Made by a program: the position numbers and the translations under genes
The notes under the pieces: model-generated
Told to the model about the DNA's origin: nothing
Databases searched by the model: none
Seen by the model: the letters and a program-made list of their open reading frames with translations, nothing else
Source: Apteryx mantelli
Taxonomy: Eukaryota > Chordata > Aves > Apterygiformes > Apterygidae
Length of the DNA stretch: 64,000 nucleotides
Direction: 5' to 3'
Assembly (NCBI RefSeq): GCF_036417845.1
Contig: NC_089978.1
Location: 88,902,007 to 88,966,006 of the forward strand
Shown here: positions 36,044-49,215 of the stretch, in pieces
How positions within the stretch are numbered: the first letter of the stretch is position 1
Layout of the letters: each line of letters opens with the position of its first letter

Positions 36044-38831
36044 GCTGTAAGTAGGAATAATAAAAAATAGAATAAAAGCAAACACCATTCAAATCACCTG
36101 CCCATTTTTCCCAAGGGGGTTTGACTAAACAAAGCACCTGTTAGACATCTCACAGATCTTCTGCAGGGGGCTTATTTTGCGATTTTCTTAGAATGAGCTT
36201 TGTGATCTAATAAGTACTTTCCAATTTGCAGTTTACAGAGTCATAAGGAAATAGTGGTTGGTTTTGATTCCTTTGAAGTTAATAGGAGTTCTGTAATCAA
36301 CTTTGGCACAAGCAGGAACACTATGTTCTTAGCATAGAAAGGTTTCTTGAGCCAAAATATCTGTTCTAGCTTTATTTTTCAGCCTCATACGCCAGCTTTC
36401 TTACCTTATATGCAGATTATATTTAGCTCCCAATGATCCTACAGGAATAAAGGGTGGCATTAAAGATCAGACCCTTTAAAATTAAGTCCCTCATCTGCCA
36501 TAAAAAGTGAGTCCAATGAGTTTCTACATACAGCACATTTTTCATGTGTTAATTCTTGATGTGTAGAGATTACATTAGCAGTCTGCTATGGGGTGAGGAG
36601 ACCTTAGTGAGCGTGAGGAAACGGCAGGGGAAGGACAGAGATAGCTTTTCTTCAGAAGTTCCCATGTTCCAGCTTTCACTGAAACTCAAAAAAGCACTCT
36701 TCAGCATTAGTGTTGAACGTGTACACTTACTGTTGCTACCACTGATTTCACTAGGTTACTTTGCTGGCAGATGGGCTTGCAGGATTTTTTTTTACTGTCT
36801 CAGTTTTGGGAATTGCATTCGTTAAACGGTAAAAAGGCTGATTTTTCTGTAGCTAGGCAAATAGGGGTTTCTTCTGATACTGCTCACATTTTTTAGAAAA
36901 GTGTTTCTCCTTTAGAAAAAGGGGAATACCACATTTGTTGGTTCTTGTAAAGAGAAACTGAAGAGAACTTAAATTTTATAAAAGTAGTGTTTGTTTTCTC
37001 ATGCATTAAAATTCTCAATTACAAAGATGAATTGAGAGAATAAATGGGAATCACTAAGACACCGGGAACAAAAGTGTTTGGGGAATTTTCACAGGCAGAA
37101 AGAGCAGTTAGGTGTCAAGCTCCCTTCAGGCAGGTAAACAGTCCTAATGGTCATTCTTACTCATGATGCTGTCCTTCCTATTTACCAGAATGCAATGATT
37201 CTGTTATCAAAGCGACACCAAGAGGTCTGATTTGGTTCAGGACAGTACTGTGTGTCATAGGCACTTTAGAAACGTTCGGGAAAAGCCAGCAACTGCCCTC
37301 CCATGAAGCCGGAGTTGTAAGTCACTCTCGTCAATAAATCTTGTTGCTCTTAATTGTTTGGGTTTCTCTTGGAAACAAATGTTTACCAGCTTCTGGTTCA
37401 CACAGCCTTCTAAAGGTCACAGGTGCTAGCTTCAAGGGGAGCCAAAGTATTTCACACTGAACTATTTAACATTGGCTTCCTGTGAAAGCCAGTACTGCCA
37501 TAAAAGTCACCATCACTATTGGACTTATGTGTGAGGATGGAGGAGTAAAGTTCTTCTCCTCTTGGCCCCTTTCGACATGTTATTTTTAAAAGCTTATGCA
37601 TTCAGTGATGGAAACAGCCACCTTCATTCTGCCTACCCTTTCAGATGGGGATGATGTGTTGGATGCTAATGCTCTGCTGGGAAGTTAGAATTACTCTCTT
37701 GTATAACAAATCTGAATGTAGGAGTGAGAAAAGGATTTTGCTAGGATTCCTATTAGCAGCAGAAGTTTTAACTATTTAAGTATTAAGAAAAAAAAGGCCA
37801 GGTTTTCCGAAACTCTTATAGCTGTTCAGCTTCTGCTATACGTGTATCTGTAGCTCCAGAAAAGCTTCTCTGCTTGGCTACTGGCCTCATCTCAACTTCC
37901 TAAGATTATTCAGAAGAGAAATGCTCCCTGGCAGTTATTTCTCGCATCTACTTTTCATTCCTTCATGACCAAAAAATCCAGGGGAATTGTTAGGGAAGCT
38001 ATTATCAGATTTTATGTCTTGACTCTTTTCACACTGTTCATTTGAATTACTTAATTTCTAAAGACACCCATCACCTGCACATTCAAAGTTTCCTAATACA
38101 GGGCCAGAACCTCGATCTCTCGATTTTGGGAGAATGCCCCAACCTAGAGTGTCTCCATGTTTACTTACTTGCCTGTCCAGCATGGGAACACGGGTGCAGT
38201 TGGCCCCCAGCGCTTGCTGTGACAGAGAGAAAAGCACACAGTTCAGCAGGGGCTGTGGGGGCCCTACCAGCACTGGGTTTTGGGCTCCCTTCTGAGGTAC
38301 TTGCAGATGGGTGCCCAACAGTCCATCCTTTTTACTAGTCTAGCAGCTGGTCCCAGTTCCTCCCAAGGCAATTTCTTCTGCCTCTTAAAGAGGCATTGAA
38401 TGCCACTGGAAGTCATAGTATCTGAGCTACTTGTCCGTGAAAGCAATAAACGGCCTGCTGAACTAGATCCTCTGCCTGGTTCAGTGATTTCTAACACCAG
38501 TTCTTCTCCTTCTGACCAGCATCATTTAGCTCTTGCTTGAGTTCAGCAGCAACCAGCTGATCTTTACCTGAGAGCTGATATGTTTGTTATCCGGCCTAGA
38601 GGAATTGCATGAGACCAAGGACCTGGCTTAAGAACCCTTTGCATGCACATTAATAATGCCTCTGGGAATATAAGGCTTTCTTCCTCACCCCTAACACAGA
38701 AATTTATAGGATTGATATAATTTTCTTCTTTTGATTGCTCTACCCAGTGCTATACATTTCTTGCATAGGTATCACATGTAGTATCACACACATATGTTAC
38801 ATTTATGAAGACCAATAATATCATCTTTAAA

Positions 38832-39065
38832 TTAGGCATGAGGAAATACTTTCTAATGGTGAGGATAATGGAATGCTAGAATAGATTGCCTAGGGAGGTT
38901 GTAGGGTTACCATCATGGATGGATTTTTAAAATATGCTGTAAAACTCCATACAAATCTGCCTTGAATTAGGCAAGTATAGTTGCTTGCGCTTGGAGGTAA
39001 GGGGATGGATTAGATGGTCTTTTGAGATCCCCCTGAGGACTGTGTTCTAGGATTTTGTGCTCATG
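38832..39065 (+). mobile_element. CR1 LINE, 3' end fragment (diverged)
   Basis: The order of words matches the CR1 3' end: GCATGAGGAAATACTTTCTA, GGAATGCTAGAATAGATTGC, CTAGGGAGGTTGTAGGG, GGATTAGATGGTCTTTTGAG, then a decayed octamer tail (TTCTAGGATTTTGTG). This is a 5'-truncated, inactive copy with many substitutions. CR1 is the dominant LINE of birds and other sauropsids. Confidence 0.85.
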
Positions 39066-42000
39066 ATAGGCTTGAATCACAAAGTCTGCTGAACTACAAG
39101 GAGTCTTGGTCTTATCAAGCCTTGGTGATTTACACAAGGGATTTTCTAAACAGAGATGCTTTGCTGAAATACAAAATCTTTGAATAGGAAAAAGTTGGGA
39201 TGCATGCTGATAAGTAATGCTTTGGAGACATCATGTTTGCTCCATTTGGAAAATTTACTTAGCATGTCAGTAATCTGAAAATGTAAAGGACAAAGGATGT
39301 GTAGTGTGGCTGTCTGAAAGCACCTTCTCTCTTCCTGGGAAGAGCCATTGAAAAATCATTGCCCAACATCACTGCTGTTTAAAAACCTGCTCCTTGGGGA
39401 TGTCACAACTTTAGCACTTCTGCTGAGATCGGTCTTGAAGAATGCATTTTTGACAACTGATTGGAGTAGTATAAAAATGAATTCAACCAAGGCTGAAGTT
39501 AGAATTTTCTTCTTTGCTGCCACACATAAAGAAAAACAAAGTGGGTATTTTTCTATCTTAGTTTAAAGTTTAAGAATAGAAATGTTCTTGCTCTGGATGT
39601 CAGGAGTTTGCATTTTTGGAAGTCAGTTTCTTTTGGTTGTTTTTCCTTGAAGTGAAGGAGCAGGGTCTGTAAAACATCAGTGAGTCAAAAAATAAGCAAG
39701 AATCTGATGGCCACGTTCTGTTGTCTGATTGATCTGGTCCTGAACCAAATAAATATTGATGCAAGGGAGAGACTCTTCATGGTGGTGGAAGCTGCTTTTG
39801 GTAAAGATTTGCCATGCAATGCAAAATAAGTGTGTGTGCTCAGAAGAACTGAAGAAATGGTAAATCAAACTGGGGATGAATAATGTGTCTGCACAGACAC
39901 AGAAGTGTGTTTCCTGAAAAGACAGACAGTGCCATCCTGCAGTGATGTGAAGTATTTCCCCAACATGCTGCTTTGCTTGCTTCTGAAGCAGGCCAGAATG
40001 ACTTTGCAGTGGAAAACATTGTCAAACTAAAGAAAGCTAGAGCCTCTGAGAGCTGAAATACAGGGGAGGATTACAAATTCCAGGTACCTGGACTGCTTTC
40101 CCACTGGTGGTGTGAGCTCGCTGCAGAGCAAGCCAGGCAGGAGGCCCCGAGCTCTGTCTGGAAGGAGTGACTGTGGAAGAGGCAGGACTGGCAGACCTTG
40201 GTGCCTGTCAGAGGGAGGGGGGTTCGGTGTGAAAGAGCGCCAATGAAGTAAAGCACTGCCTGGCCCAGAAAATTCAGCAATGACAGTGACATAACCTAAG
40301 AACTGCAATAACTACACAGAAAACTTCAGCAGAAATTAAAACATTGGAAAACAACCAAATGACAGGCAACATCCACTCCATTTCTAGGTGCCCTTTGACC
40401 ATGCTGTCATGGGGACTGCCAGATCTCCCCTGAGATATCCACTCTGCTGATCTAAAGCACCATTAAGTATAGCCATTAGTTTTAGCTGCCTCTTGTCCTG
40501 GGGCTGAGCTGTCACAACTGGCAGTGGTTGGTGCCAGTCTGAGACACTCACGTTATTCAGTGCTGCTTAATTAGAGCTTGGGTGCTGAATGGAGCAGCCT
40601 TTCACCAGAGGCTGAGCTACGTGTGCTCATTGAGCTCCCAAGCATCCCTCCCTGTGACCTTGTCCTCCCGTGACCCCAGCGGGACAGGGCTTGGGAGCCT
40701 GCAGTGCCGCTTAATACCTTTCTGAATCATGCTCTTTCTGAGGCTTTTCCAGGGTCCACGCTCTGCTGCAACCCTTATCCAAGTGAGATCTGATAAGCCA
40801 TGTGCATTATAGATGAAATACCAATTCAGGGAGCAAGGTCTGCCCTCCTACAGGGTGAATGATGCTATTAATCTTTGTTTCTCCTTAATGATATTATTTG
40901 CAGCATATGTTCTTCCAAGCGTCTCTCTTTCTCAAAGGCTGCAGGCAAAAATGACTGCTGGCGCAAATCAGCATAGCCTCAGTGACTCCGATGGCGTGAT
41001 GCCAAGCTGCCCCAGCAGAGGATCTGGTCCCAAGTTTTAGGTCAGCCACATGACTGTAACACTCATGGCTTTTGCTTGCCTTGCTGGACAAATGGTGTGG
41101 GCTGAGTGTGCTGCTTTCTTCTCAAGCACTAGAGAAGAGCACAGAAGCCCCATTTATGTCACAACAACAATATGAATTTGATGCTGACTGAATTTTTTCA
41201 GCCATGTGGTACCAAGTGCCCAGTGTCATTTTCCTGACCTACACAAATCTCTCTCCCTCACACTATCACGCTTGATAGCTGTCCTGCAAATACTAGAGTG
41301 GTGGCATTTTACTGGAGAAACAGTCAAAGCAGGGAATTAAGATATGGCCTCATTTGGACACATTAGTGCCTGAGTCACGGGGATGTCATTCAGGCGTGAG
41401 GACAGCCTGTGAAGGCTTTCAGATCACATGCATGCATGACATTTAGAAGCGGTGGGTGACCTCATGATAGATTATCTAAGAGATCTAGACTGGCCATAGA
41501 AAGTAGCATTGGAGGCTTTCATTTATCCTCACTAACCTTCAGTAATAAAAAAGGAGGATGAGTGCATGGATGTGCATGCAGGAAGTATGCGAGAAGCGCT
41601 GAGAACACAGTGAAAGCTAGAGGGCTGGTAAACCATACCCCAGCTCCAGTGACACATGGTTGTCATGGAAGGAGAGAGGAGGAAGAATCTGTGTGTCTCA
41701 CAGGGTGGATTGTTCTATTTGATATATTTTTTGTGTATTTGCTACTTGAATGTGCAGCAGAAAGGTTAAGAGTTTGTGCCCCTTTCCTGTTTTCTGCAGG
41801 AATCCATGAACTTGGATATTCTCCTGACCGTCCTAATTCTAGATACAGCCACTAGGCCAGGGCCAACCTTGAGAACAACTGTGAGGGCAACCAAGCAAAG
41901 CTGCGAAGTGGAGCCCTAATTATTCACTCTCCCCAAATTCTTCCATCACTCACCCTGTATCCCCAAATCAGGACCTCATCAAACACCGGGCACTGTTGGA

Positions 42001-42675
42001 GGAGGGCAGACGGCAGGATGGTTTTCCTGGGTTTAGTAACAGTAATGATCCAGAGGACCGTGAGATGTCTTCTCAGGTCTATGGCCTTCCTTTAAGCATC
42101 CATCCTTCTCGCATCAGTCTGACATGTACCTCTTTCCAGACTGCCTGACCCTGCCCTGCTTGGTGTTCCTGCTGAATTACCTAATAGAAACTGTGAACAG
42201 GAGTGAGGGAGAATCAGTATGGCAGCAGGGATCTTGGTAGTCCTGAAATTGCTATTCTTCTGTGAGCTGTTTCTCAAAGCAGAAGCCTACCCCCTAAGTC
42301 CTCTTCTGGCTCTCACCCCTACAGTCTCCATATCCACCTCTATAAGTCCATCCTTTTCTGTGTCTTCTTCCAGCACCCATACCACTGTCTGGTCATATGA
42401 ATCTTCCTTGTGTCCAACCAGCCATATGCTTACCCCCTGTGTCCAAGCTCGCCCCATGTGGTCAACAGCTATGTGCTAAAAAAGACAGAAAATATTGTGT
42501 GCTGTGTCATTATAATGTCCAATTCAACTGTATGCTGGTTTCACTTGCAGTAGAGAAGATGGAAAAAAGATGTTAGACCTATTCAGAGCCTGCAAGTGAT
42601 CAGCTAGGAAAATCATAAGTATTAGATGAAGATGAAGAACCACTGTAATAGATGAAAAGTAATCTCAGTAAAAAT

Positions 42676-42719
42676 TATTGCAGTACCTGTGGTAAACATT
42701 TACTGCAGGTACTGCAGTA
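42676..42719. repeat. 44-base near-perfect palindrome
   Basis: GCAGTACCTG and CAGGTACTGC flank GTAAA and TTTAC around a two-base centre. Allowing G-U pairs the stem reaches 21 pairs. A second inverted repeat follows at once (TATGTTTAT at 42722-42730 and ATAAACATA at 42741-42749). Confidence 0.8.
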
Positions 42720-44242
42720 TATATGTTTATGTATCTTTATATAAACATAAACATGCAACATCTTTGAGAGAGACACATCATTAAAAGAGTAGGAGGCAGC
42801 AGATAAGCTCTGATGTCTCCACAGCTCCAGGCAGAGAGCAGTCAGCCATCCCACCAATGAAATCCTGGACAGATGTATTACACTATTGTGGGTTTTACTG
42901 GGAAAGTGGTGGGATCTGCAAGCAGCTCCACCTTAGTGCCTCGTACCTTGGCGGTGCCTAGGCTGCCTGTTGGGAATAGCCCCAGGTACAGCACCCGCGT
43001 TCACCCTGGCTGGTGGCTGGTGTGGCGGCTAGAGGGGTGGCCGGGCGTGTCCCAGCTCTGCCTCCCCAGCTGCCGTGCCCAGCCAGATGCAGGGGCTGTG
43101 CAGAAGCACACCAGCCCCCATGTTCAAATGCAGCACCTGAGAATTATTGCAAACACTTCAGAAAAAGCCCTTCTTCAGAAACTAACTTTCCTTGTGAACA
43201 ACAGAACACCTCCCAAACTGCTTTTCTCTTTTCTGTTACCTCCCCATTAAAATTAAAGCTGAAAGAAGCGGCTAACATTATGTTTTAGATTGCTGCAGCT
43301 ATGCTATGAGGCCATGTAAATTAGATACTTCCAGCATCATTACAGGATTGACCTGATGCTTTTAGATACTTATTTGGGTCTTTATAAAAAAAACTCAGGT
43401 TTTGTTTTAAATTACCATTAAACCAAATTCCAGTTTCACTAAAAACACAGGAAAGGATTAGGTCACCTTTCACAGTATGACATCTAGACAAAATCAAATT
43501 TAATTAGTTACGAGACAAGATTTACCAACGACCTGTGCATATGAAATCCACAGTTCATATTCATATTGTCACTTTACTATTGCACTGCTGAGTGTCAGAT
43601 CTGCAGTTAGTCACAAGTCTTCTGTAGGACAGCTTTGAAAACATCCACTTCAGAGTTACTGCTAAGTAACATAGTGGGAGGTGAGTATAACATTTGAACA
43701 GACCTGTGTATTTTCTAAATAGTTTCAGACTACTATCAAAGACACAGGAAAATGGAATTTTTTCAAGTTTGACTGATCTTATATCCAGCCCTAACTTTTT
43801 TGTCTCTAGAGAACTGTTTTTATCTAGGCATATAAAGCAAAGAACAAAGCCGCAGTACATTTTGGGGGTGCAAAATTGACGTTAGTGGGAGTTTGCTCAT
43901 AATTATTCATGTACTAGCTAGCTCATATATAAAAAATGGGATGTTTTTTACAAAGCACATCATTGGTTAATTTGCTTCGCTTTTAAAGCCAAAACTCATT
44001 TTCATGTGAAATGTGCACACATTAGGAAAACCAGGATTTAGTCACAAAGATAGAAGGAAACAGCTTCAGCATTTTGACTCTAAAGCTATTATTAAGAAAA
44101 ATAAAACTTCTTTCCTTGGACAGCCTTCTCTAATTCAGTGGATCTTTCTCTCAACAATATGTCAATTTTTATAAAACAAGATGCCCAATGCTCATAGCTA
44201 TTATTACGTAGCACCATAAAAAGTTTACCGACAATATGTAAC

Positions 44243-44269
44243 AATAAATAAATAAATAAATAAATAAAA
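44243..44269. repeat. (AATA)n microsatellite
   Basis: Six and a half AATA units, uninterrupted. Confidence 0.95.
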
Positions 44270-46072
44270 TAGCTATCATCATTGATATGATTGCACTGAG
44301 CACAGTCCTGGTAAGATGCCCCTGAACTCAGTGAACTGCATCTCGAGGCTTTGATTTTGGGAAGTCACTTCCATAAGCGCAGTTGCATGTAACTACAGAT
44401 GGGCTGTCAGTGCTCCCCATTTTGGCTGAGGCTGACTACCAGCTGTGAGAATAACCTCTCAGCATTTAGGGGATTTTTGTATTTTGTCCAGGTGTTGCCT
44501 TTAATCCTTCACCAATTAGCGCTTCTGCTTGGGAGGGAGCTCCCCTTCATATGCCTGTGAGGAGAATAGTGCAATGGAGCCTTCCTTGGACTGCTAAAGA
44601 TAACAGCTTCTACCACCAGAGAAAATGCACAACTGCCTGCTTAGTTCTAGAAGTCAAGCTGCAGAAAGCCAGGCTTTCTGAGCTTTAAGAAAAGTAGCAC
44701 AGCTTGTCTTAATAATGCAGAAGCATTATAATCTTTTAATTGAAACTGATTAAACTGAAATTGTCTCTTGAAATATACTCAAAGTCGTCCAAGTTTTTCA
44801 GGTAACAGAAATTATTATTTTATTTGTCTGCCTCTAAAGTTAAATGTGTTTGGATTTTCTGTGCAGAAGATCAGAATAATCCTTAGAGCACATTTCTGTT
44901 CAGCAGCTCTTGGTTAAAAGTCTCTTCCATGATGTGCTAGGATCTTGGCATCTCATTCGACCAAATCCTTTGCTGTGGACACAGCACAGTAACTACTTTT
45001 ACTTTTCTAAGAGAAGATGTCTCCACATTCAGTAGTTTCTTGGAAAAATACATTTGGTCAGATTAAATGAGTCCTTTCAGCAACGGCAAAAAATGTAGTG
45101 TATAGATCTGTGTGAAAAGTCAACAAAGGAAAATCTTCCTCCATCTTACATGTGCTGAGCTTAGTGACCCTGGTGCAATACTGTCCCTTCAGTTAGTGTC
45201 ATTCCAGCACTACCCAGAGAACAGTGCAGGGATGATACTGAAATCCAGTCATTTTGCTCTGTTTCATGGGTCCCTCATTAAGCAAGCTGGGTTTTTGGGA
45301 TTGGAGGGGAGTTTAATTTCTCCATGGTTCAAAAAAATTAACTGCTCGTTTTGCTACAACCATTACTATAGCTTCACTGTCTAGGAATGCTCATGTATCA
45401 GTGCATTAATGAAGTGTGAATATGCAGTTAGTGAGCAAGGCTCATACCCATAAAGGCTGACAGGTAAGTAAATGAAATAAGTATGATTTTAGCATGACCT
45501 GTTGTATATACTTCTGTGGTCATCATTCATTAGCAGACCTTGAACTTTTCTTAAATCTGTACCAAAATATAACATTTGTGGCCAACATTTTCCATGCCAA
45601 AAGTGAGGAACTGGAGAGTTAATGGGATGTCTTTCATTTGTCTGTGTATGCCCTAGAGTCAGGCCCTTTCACAAGATTTAGATGAAAAGTAACCTCACTA
45701 GTATATGTTGGTTCAGACCAGTTTTTAACAGTTTGCTAGCTAAAACACACAGATCCTTCACAAGCTCTTTTTCACAGCACTTAATAACTGACTTTATGTT
45801 TTATTAAAGATTCCTCATAGTACCTAAGTCAGGGTTCTCATTGGTCCTCATGAAACGTTAGTTTTCAACCTCAGGATGATTTAAAATCATATATATTTTG
45901 AAATTTCAGTTAAAATAAAAATGAAGTTAGGAAAAAATATTCTTTTCCTTTGTTATCCCTTCCCCCTGCCCCCAGCCCCAATTAAAGTGTTCTGATGATC
46001 ACTGGGGGTACCTCTCCACTTTCGATCAAGCAGTTGAAATTTGTCAGAAGAGGCATGTTCCTATGTCAGGAT

Positions 46073-46082
46073 GGGGGGGGGG
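46073..46082. repeat. ten-G homopolymer
   Basis: Ten consecutive G's. Such a run is prone to length errors in sequencing. Confidence 0.9.
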
Positions 46083-49000
46083 TTCACTTACACATTCAGA
46101 TGTGATGAGTCTTAGAAGTATTTGAATTTTTTTACTAGCTCTGTAGGTTTTATGAGCCTAAAGGCCATCTTTCTCCAAAACAAGCAACAGCGAAATAGGG
46201 TATATTCCCTTCCTGAGTTGAATGGGATTTCCCTCGTTGTGGTTTTTAAATATGTCTGATGTAGGCCTAACCTTGGAATAACAGAGAGGGCCTGTTTACT
46301 GGGACACCTCCCACTTGCATTTATCTGCTGTATTACTAACAGAAGGAAATAATCGACATCTACTAATTGAAAGATAATATAAGGACTACGATAAACAAAA
46401 GCTTTGCCATGGGAAAGAAAATTCAGCACTCACTGAGCCTGTAGGTCTGACTGGATGCCCAGGTTTCCACAGAAAAGGTTTTCCCATCACTCCCAGCTCT
46501 CCCCATTCCCTGGAATTTTGACCATGAAGTTTCCTAACCGTGAAGGCAGGGGAAAAAAGTGGCTTTAGCTTTCCACGCTTCTCTGTAGAGAATATTTTTA
46601 AACTGAGTAGTGGATAATAAAAGCTGAGTCCCTGAGTCGTCTCACCTTCAACATGCTTTTAGCTCAAAGGATTGTGTTTGCTCCTCTTTTCATCACCTCC
46701 ATATTGGCAGGAACAAAGCAGTCCAATATCGGTGACTGATAATGCAGTGTGGGGGAAAATTGTTCATTTTCGATTCAATAGGCATGTTAATCTTATTGGC
46801 ATGTAAATGAAAGGTGCTCCTGATGCATTCTGCCTCTTGACACTTTCATTTCAGCTTGTCTTTTTGGACTGTTCGCCTCCAAGGGATGCATTAAGGGAAA
46901 TCAGCCTTAGGCATATAAGAATGAAGCAGGAGAGCAAGCAATGTTGGTATTGCATATTGAAAGCTGCAGTGAGTAAGACTCCTTTCTAATTTCCTGCACA
47001 AAGCCATGCAAATATATGTCATAACTTAAAATATGATAATATTGCCAACTAGCTTTTGCATTAATGTCATGTAGCAAACAAGAATTAAATGGATGTCATT
47101 GATAGTAATATTCAACTTGAAATCTGTTTTCTAACCAGAATAATTATCTTTATTTTAATCGAATAAACAAGAGCCAGACAGAGTTTCAAAGCATGTAGAA
47201 TAGTTTCAATCAATGGTAGAAGAATATTATTACAAAACAGCTCCTCTTATCCTTTCACAGTAAATGACACAAGTGAGACCACGGAAACATAGTGTATTAA
47301 ATTTCTCTAATGTTAAGTTCTCGTTTCCAAAAATAGAATATGCATTGAACAATCTTCATTTATGTACAGTCTATATAAAACAAATGTCAGGGTTTAATCA
47401 TTATATATAAGAGTTAGTGTGACCATACATGATTTTTGCTCAGTATCAATATATCAGTGTCAACTTTTTATCTGGGCTTTTGAAGACAGTAATCCTTTAA
47501 CCTATATTCAGGAGTACATTTCATCAAGCCTGGCTGACCTGTTTATCTGAATAGAGGTTGCAGGATTTCTGTCACCTAGCTCACATCTTGTATTTTCACT
47601 GTACAAAGTAAAAGTGATGCATAAATATCAGAACACCAGTGTATTTTAGATTCTCAAGAAAAAGGAATACTTTGGCTCTACAGTGAAAGAAGAATTTAGC
47701 TAAACTTACCATAAAGAGCAACCCTTTAAATATTTTCACTTCCTTTATTTTACATGATTCTAAGCCTGTTCTATAACCAGGAATACATAACAGGAAATTA
47801 GACATTATATTCCTCATTTGATCTGCATTTCATGAAATCATTTAAAAATTCTTTTGTCTGTATTTTTTTTTTTTTTGCAAAAAGAAGGAAACCAAATTAA
47901 TTGCAAGTAATGAGATTTTTTTTGAAAAAGTATTTTATTTCACTTTTGCTCAAACTTCAAGTTCCTGCTCCCTGTTCTTAGATCAAAATCATTCCTGAAT
48001 ATACATACATTCACTGCTTGTTGCTTTGTACTGTGTTATTTCTTCAGTACTTTCCTATGTTAAGCAAAATGGACAACAAGAAAGTGTTGATATAAATGTA
48101 CAAAGAAGATGCTTCCTATGGGGTATTGCAGGTTTAGGAAGTTCATAGTCTTCATACAGATATATAAAATATTTCAAACGATCTCTATTCATTGGAATCC
48201 ATTCGGTTTCTCTTGCTAGACCTGTATGACAAATACAAGACCAGAAATTAATCATTTACCATTGTACTCACAGATATTTTGAGAGAAAGCATAAAAGCAC
48301 CTGTAAGTCGTGAGGGGGAATATATTCCTAGCGCCTGCAATTTTGCTTTCACTGAGTGTATTTGTTTACACCTGAGCACGGAATACAGAGTGGATGTGAA
48401 ACGCATCTTTTCGATTCCCTAGCTTTTGCCACCCACTCTCCACATCTCTGTCTGCAGAAACTTCACAGCTCTTGCAGATGCTCAGTCCTGGGAATGGTTC
48501 AGCGCAAGGTTCGCCCTCAGCACGCCTGTGGCAGCTGCGAGCCTCGGGCCTCCGCTGTGCCACTGACCCCCACCAGTGGGCTGGCTGCGGTATGGCAAAG
48601 TGCCACAGTCATGGTGTGGGTAGTAAAGATGCATCAGTAAGATAAAAATCAAACTAGTGTTTGCTTTTATCAGTGATAGATCTATGTGTAGTTTTCAATT
48701 GCATTGATAATCCCCTTGCTCTTGCATCTGTTTTGCTTTCTCTGCTCTGCCTGTTAGACTGTATCCTGGGAGCAAGCCTCTTTCTTTGTCTCCTTTCCAA
48801 ACCAAACAGTCCCAGTTTTTTTCCAGCTGCTCTTCTTATGGAAATGTGTCTGTCCCTGCAACTATTTTTGTCGCATCTTCACTCCTCCCCTATGTCTGCT
48901 TTAATTTTCGTAACTGACCAGCACTGAACACAGTACTCTAGCACATGGTTGTATAATAATTTCTGTCCTATCTGTATATATCCTACCAGCATTTATTTAT

Positions 49001-49139
49001 CTACTTATGTAAAGTGTGGGGTGAGGGTTGTGGGGGAATGTTTAGCTGATGTTTGGGGCAATGAGATGCAATTTCCATTGACCTGTCTACAGGGACTTCC
49101 AGGTCTCCTTCTTGAGTAGGCACAGCTAATTTGAAACCC

Positions 49140-49215
49140 AGCATAGGGTCTATTCCTGTTCCCTTTGAAGCTAATGGAAGTTTTGCTGTTGATATTAATG
49201 GTTCCAGTCAGGTCA
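49140..49215. repeat. old amniote interspersed repeat piece (family not assigned)
   Basis: GGGTCTATTCCTGTTCCCTT, GAAGCTAATGGAAGTTTTGC and GTTGATATTAATGG resemble decayed forms of a widespread sauropsid repeat. Its unit reads roughly 'CTGATCCTGCTCCCATTGAAGTCAATGG' in consensus words. Similar words recur near 36265, 51105, 51740, 57320, 59500 and 61660. Confidence 0.35.

Larger units (their letters stand above)
27266..38831. other. upstream flank of KLHL34, no coding gene found
   Basis: I find no protein-coding exon in this stretch. It probably contains the KLHL34 promoter and possibly a non-coding 5' exon. It includes GC-rich patches at 29180-29700 and 32400-32720, a (CAT)n run at 33549-33572 and a UNCG-type hairpin at 36024-36043. 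Long T (about 30330) and A (about 30395) runs are also present. SMPX, expected next by human order, is not recognisable. Confidence 0.55.

Noticed and set aside
42676..42719. MicroRNA precursor
   Set aside because: The loop is only two bases and the stem is about 21 pairs, unlike usual precursors of 55 bases or more with an open terminal loop.
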